Positions 42,913-51,205 of a stretch of 64,000 bases of DNA are shown piece after piece. Numbering within the stretch: the first letter of the stretch is position 1; the number at the start of each line of letters is the position of its first letter. The notes beneath the pieces were generated by a model, which was not told the origin of the DNA, did no database searches, and saw nothing but the letters and a program-made list of their open reading frames with translations. The DNA is taken from contig NZ_CP088251.1 in the NCBI RefSeq assembly GCF_021117405.1, forward strand, positions 1,178,001-1,242,000, written 5' to 3'. Source of the DNA: Frateuria edaphi. Lineage in GTDB: Bacteria > Pseudomonadota > Gammaproteobacteria > Xanthomonadales > Rhodanobacteraceae. The position numbers and the translations under genes are program-made.

Positions 42913-42964
42913 GTAAATCAGGCGCGGATTTACGCAATACGCCCGCTCGTAAATCGCGATTTAC
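42913..42964 (-). promoter_or_regulatory. Tandem GTAAATC palindromes upstream of tssA
   Basis: A perfect 16-bp palindrome, GTAAATCGCGATTTAC, occupies 42949-42964. A second pair of the same half-sites, GTAAATC (42913-42919) and GATTTAC (42927-42933), lies with its centre about 33 bases away, close to three helical turns. A lone GTAAATC half-site is at 42832-42838, beside the tssA start. The arrangement suggests cooperative binding by a dimeric repressor or activator. The regulator cannot be named. Confidence 0.55.
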
Positions 42965-42972
42965 AGATGGCC

Positions 42973-45069
42973 TCAAGGATGCACGTGGCGCCCCGCCGAC
43001 TGCGCGGCCGGTTCCTGCGGACAGCGGCCGACCACGTGGGCCAGCGTGTTGACGTTGTCGACGAGACGATCGGTGAGGCGGGCGACCTGCTCGGCGCTGG
43101 CCTGGTCCTCGGACATGGCCAGCAGCGTCGCCAGGCTGCGCTGGAGCAGCCGTAGGTCGGGCAATTCCAATACGGCGCGTTGTTCGCGCAAGGCCCCGGC
43201 GATGACGTGGAGCGCGGTGGCGGCGTGGTCGACGAAGGCGCTCACCTCGGCCTGCTCCGGCAGGCTCGTGCGGTGTTGCAGGAGCGCTTCCAGCGTCATC
43301 GCCGTACGCGCCAGGCGGTTGCCGTTGGCGAAGAGCGCTTGCGCCAGATCGACCAGCGCGGCGGGCGTGGCCGGCTCGGCACGCATGCGTTCGAGCGAGG
43401 CCAGCGCGTTGGTGCGCGCGGTGCGGGCGGCGGTGCGCGTTTCGCGATGCGTGCCCCGCCGTTGCGGACGGCCCAGGGCGCGCAGGTAGTCGGCATAGGC
43501 GTCGAGCATGTCGGCCAGTGCGGCGCGGGCGCGTCCGTGTTCCCAGGTCGGCCACAGCACGTAGGCCAGCAACGCCATGCCGCTTGCCAGCGCGGTGTTG
43601 ATCACGCGATCGGTCACCGCGACGCCGGGGTCGACGCCCTCGAAGGAGAGCAGGACCACCACGGTGCCGGTCAGCGCGGCCACTGCGATGCCGTAGTGCG
43701 CGGTGGCCAGGTAGCGGAAGGCCATGCACAGCGCTCCCATCAGTGCCAGGTGCGCCCAGGGCTCGTCGGGGATGACGTGCAGCAGAGCGGTGGTCAGCAG
43801 CAGGCCGAGCACGGTGCCGACAACACGCAGCAGGCCGAAGTTGAAGGTGGCGGCGAAATCCGGGCGCAGCACGATGGCCACGGTCATCGGCAGCCAATAA
43901 CCGTGCGGAAGTTCCAGCCCGCGCGATAGCGCCAACGCCAGGCTCAACGCCACCGCCGAGCGCACCGCGTGGCGGAACGCCACCGAATGCGGCGTGAGGT
44001 TGGCCAGAAGCATGGCGCGGGCCGAGCTCTGCCGCAGCGAGGCGGGCAGGCGCAGGTCCGCGGCTTCGGCGCGTTGTTCGCCGCGGCTGCCGGCCCAATT
44101 CGCGTTGCGCACGGCAGCGGCGAGCTGGCCGGCCAGCGCGTGGACGTGCAGCGCCCGTTGCGGATTGGTCTCGGCGGCATGGCGCTCGATCGTGCGCAGC
44201 GCCCGCAAGGCGCGCTCGGCCGCGACCGGCGAGACGCCTTCCTCCAGCGCCTCGGCGATGTGGTCGAGAACCCGGGCGACGCGGGCGCGGAAGCGCAGCG
44301 GTACGGCGTTGGCTGGTGAACCGTCGGACAACGCGGTGAGTTCGAGGCGGATCCGCTCGGCCAGCTCCAGCATCACGCCGAAGGCCTCCATCGCACGGCC
44401 GCGGGCGTGGTAACGGCCCAGCAGGGTCTGCTGCAGGGTTGTCATCGCGCCACTGAGTGCCGGCTCGTCCTCATCGTCCTGCGCGCGCTGGCGTGCGACG
44501 GCGGCCAGTCCGCGATAGACCACGGCCAGCGCCTGCCGCTCGGGCCGGTAGCGTTGCAGCGGCCAGGCGGCGATGGAGAACAGCATCATCAGCAGTCCGC
44601 CGGCGAAAATCAGCGCGGCGCCCGCGGCCGCGTGCCCGGGCGAGGTGGGATAGGCGGCGGTGACCACCAGCAGGATCATGCTGGTCATGCCCACGCGCGC
44701 CAGGTCGGTGCCGAACACCACCAGCATGCCGCCGCCGAAGCCAACCAGTGCGGTGGCCAGCAGCATCGAGGGCAGGTGCCCGCCGATCAGGAAGCCGGCG
44801 AACGCGGCCAGGCCGGCGGCAAGCGAGGCCAGCAGGAGCTGGCGCACGCGCTGCCGATACGGTCCGGGCTGGTCGGAAAACATCGTGTCCAGCGCGCCGG
44901 CGGCGATGCCCAGGCCCACCGCGGTGTAGCCGGTCGCCATGCCGATCGCCAGCGGGAGCACCACGGCAAGCGTGTTGCGCACGACCACCCACAGCGGGAC
45001 GTCCGGGCGCTTGGTCCGCGTCAGGCTTTCCAGCACGTTGGCGCGGAGCGAGTAGACGCTGGCGGTCAT
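42973..45069 (-). CDS. FUSC-family inner-membrane protein
   Basis: A 698-aa protein of the fusaric-acid-resistance/YccS-like type. There are two blocks of membrane helices: residues about 25-170 (for example LAVVLPLAIGMATGYTAVGL and MLLATALVGFGGGMLVVFGT) and about 365-510 (SVAFRHAVRSAVALSLALAL, then HGYWLPMTVAIVLRPDFAAT, the family signature). Each block is followed by a cytoplasmic helical domain. The family includes AaeB-type efflux components, but the substrate here cannot be told. It has no fused partner genes (MFP or OMF) nearby. tssA follows downstream on the same strand after 146 bases with its own leader. Confidence 0.9.
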   Translation of the reverse strand: MTASVYSLRANVLESLTRTKRPDVPLWVVVRNTLAVVLPLAIGMATGYTAVGLGIAAGALDTMFSDQPGPYRQRVRQLLLASLAAGLAAFAGFLIGGHLPSMLLATALVGFGGGMLVVFGTDLARVGMTSMILLVVTAAYPTSPGHAAAGAALIFAGGLLMMLFSIAAWPLQRYRPERQALAVVYRGLAAVARQRAQDDEDEPALSGAMTTLQQTLLGRYHARGRAMEAFGVMLELAERIRLELTALSDGSPANAVPLRFRARVARVLDHIAEALEEGVSPVAAERALRALRTIERHAAETNPQRALHVHALAGQLAAAVRNANWAGSRGEQRAEAADLRLPASLRQSSARAMLLANLTPHSVAFRHAVRSAVALSLALALSRGLELPHGYWLPMTVAIVLRPDFAATFNFGLLRVVGTVLGLLLTTALLHVIPDEPWAHLALMGALCMAFRYLATAHYGIAVAALTGTVVVLLSFEGVDPGVAVTDRVINTALASGMALLAYVLWPTWEHGRARAALADMLDAYADYLRALGRPQRRGTHRETRTAARTARTNALASLERMRAEPATPAALVDLAQALFANGNRLARTAMTLEALLQHRTSLPEQAEVSAFVDHAATALHVIAGALREQRAVLELPDLRLLQRSLATLLAMSEDQASAEQVARLTDRLVDNVNTLAHVVGRCPQEPAAQSAGRHVHP

Positions 45070-45229
45070 GGCCGAATCGCTGGGTGGGAACGGCGATTCT
45101 GCACGAGACGAGTTGAACGGAGCGCGACAGACGAGTTGTGCGATGGCTTCCGGTGCCGGAAATCCACGTCGCGTTGACCGCGCGTCCGTGCGCTACGACC
45201 GGCCCCCCGTGGAGGCCGGTCGCCAGGGT

Positions 45230-45793
45230 TCAAGCGCGGCCGGCGAACTCGCCCGTCAGCGTATTGACCCACACCTTCTCGTCGTTGGTGATGTACTCGG
45301 GGACCTGGATTTCGACGCCGGTGTTGAGCTTGGCCGGCTTGGTGCGCTTGGTCGCGCTGGCACCCTTGAGTTCCGGCGCCGTGTCGACCACGGTCAGCAC
45401 CACGCTGGTGGGCACCTGCAGGCCGACGGGTGCGTCGTCGATCAACTGCACGTAGTAGCCCTCGGTGTCCTCGACGATGTAGCCGGCGTTGTCGCCGACC
45501 AGCTCCGGGCCGAGCAGGTACTGGGTGTAGTCCTCGGCGTCCATGAACACGAAAACCTCCCCGTCCATGTAGGAGAAGTTGGCCGCGCGGCGCACCAGGT
45601 CCATTTCCTTCAGGTCGTCGTCGGCGCGCAGGCTCAGGTCGAACTTGCGGCCGCCCGGGATCGAATACATGGTGAAGCGGAAGGTGACGTTGCCGCCGCG
45701 CGCGGTGGGCGAGCTGCGCTCGATGTCGCGCACCTGGTAGACGGTGCCGTCGTGTTCGACCACGTTGCCTTTCTTGACGTCGGAAGCTTTCAT
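45230..45793 (-). CDS. efpL: Elongation factor P-like protein EfpL (YeiP)
   Basis: A 187-aa, three-domain EF-P paralogue. The opening [20 protein letters not shown] and the loop QSPTARG-type sequence (here [11 protein letters not shown], about residues 26-36) mark it as YeiP/EfpL rather than EF-P: the tip residue is Arg in place of the modified Lys or Arg of classical EF-P, and the loop is one residue longer. The end [18 protein letters not shown]-type and [15 protein letters not shown] segments match the family. EF-P proteins help ribosomes past polyproline stretches; EfpL has an overlapping but distinct motif range. Many T6SS proteins in this window have Pro/Ala-rich linkers. It appears to be a single-gene unit with a palindrome upstream at 45855-45888. 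Confidence 0.93.
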   Translation of the reverse strand: MKASDVKKGNVVEHDGTVYQVRDIERSSPTARGGNVTFRFTMYSIPGGRKFDLSLRADDDLKEMDLVRRAANFSYMDGEVFVFMDAEDYTQYLLGPELVGDNAGYIVEDTEGYYVQLIDDAPVGLQVPTSVVLTVVDTAPELKGASATKRTKPAKLNTGVEIQVPEYITNDEKVWVNTLTGEFAGRA

Positions 45794-45854
45794 GGGGTGC
45801 CGGTCAGGTGGGTAATCGGAAATGACGAGGGTGCCGCGATGACACGTCGTGCCT

Positions 45855-45888
45855 GGACGTCATTCCCGCTTTGGCGGGAATGACGTCC
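45855..45888. repeat. Perfect palindrome between efpL and the dehydrogenase gene
   Basis: GGACGTCATTCCCGC (45855-45869) pairs with GCGGGAATGACGTCC (45874-45888) around a 4-nt loop, a perfect 15-bp stem. The TCATTCCCGC...GCGGGAATGA core is a common dispersed palindrome in proteobacteria. It lies 14 bases after the stop of the dehydrogenase gene and may act as its terminator. Confidence 0.6.
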
Positions 45889-45902
45889 GGAAACGTTTAC
45901 GT

Positions 45903-46670
45903 TTACTTGGGCTGCAGCCGCACCGCGCCGTCCAGGCGGATCGTCTCGCCGTTGATGTAGCGGTTGCCGAGGATGAACGCGACCGTCTGCGCGAACTCCT
46001 CCGGCTTCCCCAGGCGCGAGGGGAACGGGATCGAGGCGGAGAGCGACTGCTGCACGGCTTCGGGCATGCCATCGACCATCGGGGTCCAGAAGATGCCCGG
46101 GGCAATGGTCGCCACGCGGATCCCGAAGCGCGCCAGCTCGCGCGCCATCGGCAGCGTCATGCCGACGACGCCACCCTTGGAGGCGGAGTAGGCGGCCTGG
46201 CCGATCTGGCCTTCGTAGGCGGCGACCGAGGCGGTGTTGATGATGACGCCACGCTCGCCGTCTTCGCCTGCTTCGTTGGACTGCATCAGCGCCGCGCCGG
46301 CCTTGGCCACGTTGAAGCTGCCGACCAGGTTGACCATCACGGTGGCCTGGAACTGCGACAGCGCCATCGGGCCTTCCTTGCCCAGCACGCGGCCTGCGCC
46401 CAGGATGCCCGCGCAGTTCATCACCACGTTGAGCCCGCCCATCGCCTCGCGAGCGGCAGCCACATTGGCGGTCACGCCGTCTTCGGAGGTGACGTCGGTG
46501 CGGTAGAAGCGGGCCGCTTCGCCGAGCGCCCGCGCGGCCTCCTGGCCTTTCTCCTCGTTGACGTCGAACAGCGCCACTTTGGCGCCGTGCGCGGCGAGAT
46601 GCTGTGCCACGGCATGGCCGAGTCCGGAGGCGCCGCCTGTGATGACGGCCTTGACCTGATCGAGCTGCAT
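45903..46670 (-). CDS. Short-chain dehydrogenase (3-hydroxyacyl-CoA dehydrogenase type)
   Basis: A 255-aa classical SDR. The NAD-binding glycine motif TGGASGLG is at residues 11-18, NCAG at about 85-88, the catalytic Ser in NTASVAAYEG at about 145-154, and YSASKGG (Tyr and Lys) near 161-167. The overall sequence, including IAPGIFWTPMVDGMP and ETIRLDGAVRL, is like type II 3-hydroxyacyl-CoA dehydrogenases (HSD17B10/FadB2-like), which act in fatty acid or branched-chain degradation with NAD. The start at 46670 is preceded by GAGGGACG. Substrate specificity is inferred from likeness only. Confidence 0.9.
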   Translation of the reverse strand: MQLDQVKAVITGGASGLGHAVAQHLAAHGAKVALFDVNEEKGQEAARALGEAARFYRTDVTSEDGVTANVAAAREAMGGLNVVMNCAGILGAGRVLGKEGPMALSQFQATVMVNLVGSFNVAKAGAALMQSNEAGEDGERGVIINTASVAAYEGQIGQAAYSASKGGVVGMTLPMARELARFGIRVATIAPGIFWTPMVDGMPEAVQQSLSASIPFPSRLGKPEEFAQTVAFILGNRYINGETIRLDGAVRLQPK

Positions 46671-46722
46671 ATTCGTCCCTCGAGTGCGAAGCGAAACGGC
46701 AATGGTAGCCGAGGCGCGGGCG

Positions 46723-47949
46723 TCAGGGCGCGGGTGCCGGACAGGCGACGGGCCCGCCGGGCGAGGGCCGCGGCGGCTCCAGGTTGCGGTGCAGCGACTG
46801 TGCCGGCGTCATCCAGAGTCGCTCCTGCGCGGCGCAGGCGGCGGCGTAGTCGAACAGCGCGCGCAGGTGCCGCGGACGAAAATCGATGAAGCTGCCGAAG
46901 GGGTAGTCGCCGGGAATTTCGCTTATCCGCAGCTGCATGCCGTAGCGGTCGGCGAAGCCCAGCGTGAGCACCAGCGTTTCCCGCGTCTTGTAGGTGGTTT
47001 GCGCGGAGAAGCTGCGTTCGAGGATCGCCGGCGTACTCAGGCGCGTGGAGGCGGGCGCCGCGACCAACTGGCCGTTGACGATGACGTACAGGTGCGCGCC
47101 GTTGAGCAGGCCCAGGTCGGCAGGCAGGATCTGTGCGATCAACGGCGCGGCGAACAGCGACGTGGTGACGCCGCCGTCCACGTGCATTTCCTCGTACTGG
47201 CGCCCGCCTTCGTGTACCCGGATCAGGACCGGCGGGAATACGCCCGGCACGCTGGCCGAGGCAACCAGCACGTCACGGAACAGCTCGCGTGCCGCTTTGC
47301 CGCCTTGTGTGGCGATCGCGCCCATGTCCCACAGCACGGTCTCCTGCTTGTCCAGGTCGGTCGTGGCCACGATCAACCGCCGGCCCTTCGCATGCTCGCG
47401 CGCCACGGCGGCGATCATCGTGTCGGTCACGTATTGGTCGACCAGGGCGGTCAACGGATCGTGCCGCCCGAAACCCTGCGGGAACAGCAGGCGGCTGGCC
47501 ACGCTCATCAGGGGGGAGCGTTGCAGGCTGGCGCTGGCCTGACCGGTGAAAGCAGAGGTCAGTTGCGGATCCCAGTCGGAACCGAGGAACGCGAATGGCG
47601 CGATCAGAGCGCCCGCGCTGACGCCAGTGACGAGCTCGAAGGTGGGGCGTGCGTGGGCGCGGCTCAGGCCTACCAGTGCGCCGGCGCCGAAGGCGCCTCC
47701 CGATCCGCCGCCCGACAGCGCCAGGATGTCCAGGCTGCCATCCGCGGCGCGCCGAATGTTCCTGAGCAGGAGGGGCGATTGCTGCAGGAAATGTCGGCGG
47801 TCGATGCTGAGCAGGCGCACGTTGGTGGACAGGCCGTCCGGCACCGCCGCATCGATCAGCGTGGGCGGCGCCGGCCGGCGCGGCGTGGTGACGCAACCGG
47901 CGAGGAGGGCGAATGCGAGCCCGAGCGGGAGCGATCGGCGAATGCGCAT
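46723..47949 (-). CDS. Patatin-like phospholipase lipoprotein
   Basis: A 408-aa protein with a lipoprotein signal (LGLAFALLAGC, lipobox LAGC) and a patatin domain: oxyanion-hole motif ALSGGGSGGAFGAG at about 77-90, nucleophile motif GVSAG at about 109-113, and catalytic Asp in HVDGGVTTS at about 258. Patatins hydrolyse acyl esters of lipids. All catalytic residues are intact, so it should be an active, membrane-attached lipase. The ATG at 47949 has a strong AGGAGG 8 bases upstream. The C-terminal 60 residues are an extension ending in a Pro-rich tail. Physiological substrate unknown; no link to the T6SS is evident. Confidence 0.92.
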   Translation of the reverse strand: MRIRRSLPLGLAFALLAGCVTTPRRPAPPTLIDAAVPDGLSTNVRLLSIDRRHFLQQSPLLLRNIRRAADGSLDILALSGGGSGGAFGAGALVGLSRAHARPTFELVTGVSAGALIAPFAFLGSDWDPQLTSAFTGQASASLQRSPLMSVASRLLFPQGFGRHDPLTALVDQYVTDTMIAAVAREHAKGRRLIVATTDLDKQETVLWDMGAIATQGGKAARELFRDVLVASASVPGVFPPVLIRVHEGGRQYEEMHVDGGVTTSLFAAPLIAQILPADLGLLNGAHLYVIVNGQLVAAPASTRLSTPAILERSFSAQTTYKTRETLVLTLGFADRYGMQLRISEIPGDYPFGSFIDFRPRHLRALFDYAAACAAQERLWMTPAQSLHRNLEPPRPSPGGPVACPAPAP

Positions 47950-48047
47950 GGAGGATTCCTCCTGGCGACAGCAGTCCGGCCAGACAGCGTTGCACGGTCG
48001 ACGCGTGGCCGGCGCGTCCTGTCACCGCGTCGCACGCGGCGCGTCGT

Positions 48048-48773
48048 CTAGAGCGAAAGGCCCTGCAGTTCGCTCCCGTCGCGCGCCACGCGCAGCACCG
48101 AACCCTGTTCGTACCAGTCGCCCAGCACGATGCGCTGCGCGTTCTGGCCATCAAGGGAAAACTCGTGGATCGCCGGCCGGTGGGTGTGACCGTGGATCAG
48201 GTGGGTGACGCCGGCGCCCCGCATGGCCTGGGCGACCGCGTCGGCATTGACGTCCATGATCGATTCCATCGTGGCGCCGGTATGCGCGCGGCTGTCGGCG
48301 CGCGCCTTGGCGGCGAAGGCGCGGCGGGCCTCCAGCGGCATGGCCAGGATGTTGGCTTTCCACTCGGGCGTGCGCACCTGGCGGCGCACCGCCTGGTAGG
48401 CGACGTCGTCGGTGCACAGCGTGTCGCCGTGCATCAGCAGGGTGGGGCGACCGTAGAGGTCGTGTACCACGCCGTCCTCCAGCAGGGTCAGCCCGGCGCG
48501 GTCGGCGTAATCCTGGCCGAGCAGGAAGTCGCGGTTGCCGGGCATGAAGTACACCGGCTTCCCCGAATCGCGCACGGCACACGTGGCGCGGGCAATGCGG
48601 GCAGGCAGCTCGGCATCGTCGTCGTCGCCGATCCAGGCCTCGACCAGGTCGCCGAGGATGTACAAGGCGTCGGCCTGGCGGAGCTCGTCCCCGGCGAGGT
48701 AGCGCTCGAACAGGTCGGTGATGTGTGGGCGGCTGTCGTCCAGGTGCAGGTCGGCGATGAACAGACTGGACAT
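48048..48773 (-). CDS. lpxH: UDP-2,3-diacylglucosamine diphosphatase LpxH
   Basis: A 241-aa calcineurin-like phosphoesterase that makes lipid X in the fourth step of lipid A synthesis. All metal-binding motifs are present: ADLHLDDSRP (7-16), GDLVEAWIG (about 41), GNRDFLLG (about 79), HGDTLCTDD (about 114) and HGHTHRP (about 194). The ATG overlaps the stop of the upstream cyclophilin gene by one base (TGATG), so the two genes are translationally coupled; a cyclophilin-lpxH pair is a common arrangement in gammaproteobacteria. Confidence 0.96.
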   Translation of the reverse strand: MSSLFIADLHLDDSRPHITDLFERYLAGDELRQADALYILGDLVEAWIGDDDDAELPARIARATCAVRDSGKPVYFMPGNRDFLLGQDYADRAGLTLLEDGVVHDLYGRPTLLMHGDTLCTDDVAYQAVRRQVRTPEWKANILAMPLEARRAFAAKARADSRAHTGATMESIMDVNADAVAQAMRGAGVTHLIHGHTHRPAIHEFSLDGQNAQRIVLGDWYEQGSVLRVARDGSELQGLSL

Positions 48774-49465
48774 CAGCCCGCTTTCCTGGCGGCCGGCTTG
48801 GCGGCACTCGTGGCCTTGGCCGGCGCCTTGGCGCTGGCGGCGGAAGCCGGCGCTTCCTCGCCGACCACGCGCACGCTCTGGATGACGGGCAGCGGGTACG
48901 GTACGTCGGCCGCGAATGCGCCCTGGCCGCGCGTGGGCAGGCCGGCGATCTTGTCGACCACGTTCATGCCCTCGACCACCCGGCCGAACACGGCGTAACC
49001 CCAGGTCAGCCCGCTCTGGTTGCCGGCAAAGTCCAGGCGGCGGTTGTCGACCAGGTTGATGAAGAATTGCGCGGTGCCCGAATTCGGATCCGCGCCGCGC
49101 GCCACCGCGACGGTGCCGCGCAGGTTGGACAAGCCGTTGTCCGCCTCGCTGGCGATCGCCGGATGGGTGCGCTTCGGTTGCAGGTCGCGCGTGTACAGCC
49201 CCCCCTGCACCAGGTAGCCGTTGATCGCGCGGTGGAACACGGTGCCGTCGTAGAAACCCTCGCGCACGTATTGCAGGAAATTGGCCACGCTCTTGGGTGC
49301 CTTGTCCGGGAACAGCTCCAGCGTGATGTCGCCGACGCTGGTGTGCAGCAGCACCTTCGGCCCCGGCGCGGGCGGCGTGGGGCTGGTGCTTGCCGACGGC
49401 GGCGCGGTCTGGGCGAGCACGCCCAGGGGCAGGAACATCAGGAGGGCCAGCAGGAGTCGGGGCAT
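48773..49465 (-). CDS. Periplasmic cyclophilin-type peptidyl-prolyl isomerase
   Basis: About 230 aa. The start chosen (MPRLLLALLMFLPLGVLAQ) gives a clean signal peptide; in-frame Met codons 15 and 10 residues upstream are possible but add a charged leader. The cyclophilin core has VLLHTSVGDITLELFPDKAP, FYDGTVFHRAINGYLVQGG (active-site Arg in FHR) and AQFFINLVDN. This is a PpiA-like proline isomerase acting on periplasmic proteins. A Lys/Ala-rich tail (KAPAKATSAAKPAARK) follows the domain; such tails are usual in this lineage. It is coupled to lpxH. Confidence 0.92.
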   Translation of the reverse strand: MPRLLLALLMFLPLGVLAQTAPPSASTSPTPPAPGPKVLLHTSVGDITLELFPDKAPKSVANFLQYVREGFYDGTVFHRAINGYLVQGGLYTRDLQPKRTHPAIASEADNGLSNLRGTVAVARGADPNSGTAQFFINLVDNRRLDFAGNQSGLTWGYAVFGRVVEGMNVVDKIAGLPTRGQGAFAADVPYPLPVIQSVRVVGEEAPASAASAKAPAKATSAAKPAARKAG

Positions 49466-49599
49466 GGGCGGAACCTGTGTGGATTGCCTCCGCATGATAC
49501 GCGTAGGCATCGCGTGGGCTGAAGCGCGCTCGTCCCCGAAGCTGCGAGCGCGATCCTTCCCCTGCAGCGAGGGTGAGGGATGGGCCCGTGGGAGATAGC

Positions 49600-51114
49600 T
49601 CAGGTCCGCTGGATTTCGAGCGTCAACCCCAACTCCGCCATCGGCCCCTGCTCCTGCTCCAGGTCCGCCTCGGTCAACGGATGCTGGTCCAGCCAGCTGG
49701 CAGGAACGGCCAGGCGCAGCCGGTGGCTCGTGGCGCTGAGTTTCAGGGGCGGCAGCGATTCGGGCCGGCGTCCGCGACGGAACAGCACGGCCAGCCGCAG
49801 CAGCGCGGTGATGTGCCGGGCCAGCGCGCGATAACGCTGCGGCAGCACCGAGATCAGCGCCTTGGCCGGCTTGCGCCGGTGCGCCTCGATGACTGCCGCG
49901 AGCATTTGCTGCTCCTGCCGCGAGAAGCCCGCCAGGTCAGCGTGGCGGAGGATGTAGGCGCCGTGGTGGTGATGCTGGCTATGCGCGATGGCCAGGCCGA
50001 TTTCGTGCACGCGGCCGGCCCAGGAGAGCCACTCGCGCGCCTCGGCGTCCAGCTTCCAGGGACGCGCGACCTGGTCGAACAGTCCCAGCGCCGTCTGCTC
50101 GACGCGCCGCGCCTGCGCGCGGTCGACGCCGTAGCGGGTGGCCAGCGCATCGATGCTGTCGGTGCGCGGATCGCGGCCGCCGGCGCGGCCGAGCAGGTCC
50201 CACAGCAGGCCTTCGCGCATGGAGCTTTCGCACACGCGCATGTGCTCGATGCCCAGCGCCTCGAACGCGGCCTCCAGGATCACCACCGCGCCGGCGAACA
50301 CCGGCGCGCGTTCCTCGGTGAGGCCGGGGAGGCGCAACAGATCCATCTGGCCCTGCTCGAGGATCGCCTCGCGCAGCTCGGCGAGGGCGTCCAGGGTGAC
50401 GCCGTCGTCCGTCAGGCCCATGGCCTGGACCACCGCGTCTACCGCTTTGGCGCTGCCGGAGGACCCATAGGCCTCCTGCCAGCCGGCTTCGCGGAAATCC
50501 TCCGCGAACTGCTGCAGCAGCACGCCGACTTCGCTGCGCGCGCGCTGCCAGCGCTTGGGCGTCAGCCGTCCGCCGGGGAAGAAGCGAAGGGTGGAGGCGA
50601 TGCAGCCGGCCTGCACGCTCTCGGTGTGCAACGGGGCAAGCCCGCGACCGATGATGAATTCCGTGCTGCCGCCACCCACGTCGATGACCAGCCGCGGTTC
50701 GCGCGAGGCCGGCAGGTCATGCGCTACGCCCAGGAAGATGAGCCGACCTTCCTCGCGGCCGGAGACGATCTCGACGGGGTGGCCCAGCGCGTCCTCGGCC
50801 GCGCCCAGGAAGTTGTGCGGCGACGCCAGCCGCCGCACGGTATTGGTGGCCACCGCGCGCACATTGGCCGAGGGCAGGCTTTCGATGCGCTGGCCGAAGC
50901 GCGCCAGGCACGCCAGCGCGCGAGCGCGGTGAGCGGCGTCCAGCGTGCCGTCCGAGCGCAGGCCGGCGGCCAGGCGCACGCTGTCGCGCAGCCGGTCGAT
51001 CACGCGTGGCTCGCCGTGCTCCATGCGCGCCACCACCATGTGGAAGCTGTTCGAACCCAGGTCGACGGCCGCGATCAGCTCGCCATCCTTGATGGGTACG
51101 GGCTCGGTGGTCAC
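49600..51114 (-). CDS. ppx: Exopolyphosphatase Ppx/GppA
   Basis: A 504-aa sugar-kinase/Hsp70-fold phosphatase. The phosphate-1 motif is AAVDLGSNSFHMVVAR near residue 15, and the phosphate-2 motif is VIDVGGGSTEFIIG near 143. The C-terminal HD-like part contains GRVHEIGLAIAHSQHHHH and a helical end. It releases phosphate from polyphosphate or acts on pppGpp. The start is the GTG at 51114; the frame is open upstream but there it is the low-complexity antisense side of the ppk end. It lies 91 bases after ppk on the same strand, the usual ppk-ppx order, next to phoBR. Confidence 0.92.
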   Translation of the reverse strand: MTTEPVPIKDGELIAAVDLGSNSFHMVVARMEHGEPRVIDRLRDSVRLAAGLRSDGTLDAAHRARALACLARFGQRIESLPSANVRAVATNTVRRLASPHNFLGAAEDALGHPVEIVSGREEGRLIFLGVAHDLPASREPRLVIDVGGGSTEFIIGRGLAPLHTESVQAGCIASTLRFFPGGRLTPKRWQRARSEVGVLLQQFAEDFREAGWQEAYGSSGSAKAVDAVVQAMGLTDDGVTLDALAELREAILEQGQMDLLRLPGLTEERAPVFAGAVVILEAAFEALGIEHMRVCESSMREGLLWDLLGRAGGRDPRTDSIDALATRYGVDRAQARRVEQTALGLFDQVARPWKLDAEAREWLSWAGRVHEIGLAIAHSQHHHHGAYILRHADLAGFSRQEQQMLAAVIEAHRRKPAKALISVLPQRYRALARHITALLRLAVLFRRGRRPESLPPLKLSATSHRLRLAVPASWLDQHPLTEADLEQEQGPMAELGLTLEIQRT

Positions 51115-51205
51115 GCGCGGGTTCCAGGCAGGCGAAACGGGGATTCTGCCACGCCGGACCGGGCGCGCGCGGGCGCGCTTCTGCGGGAGGGCTGCGCTCG
51201 CAGGG

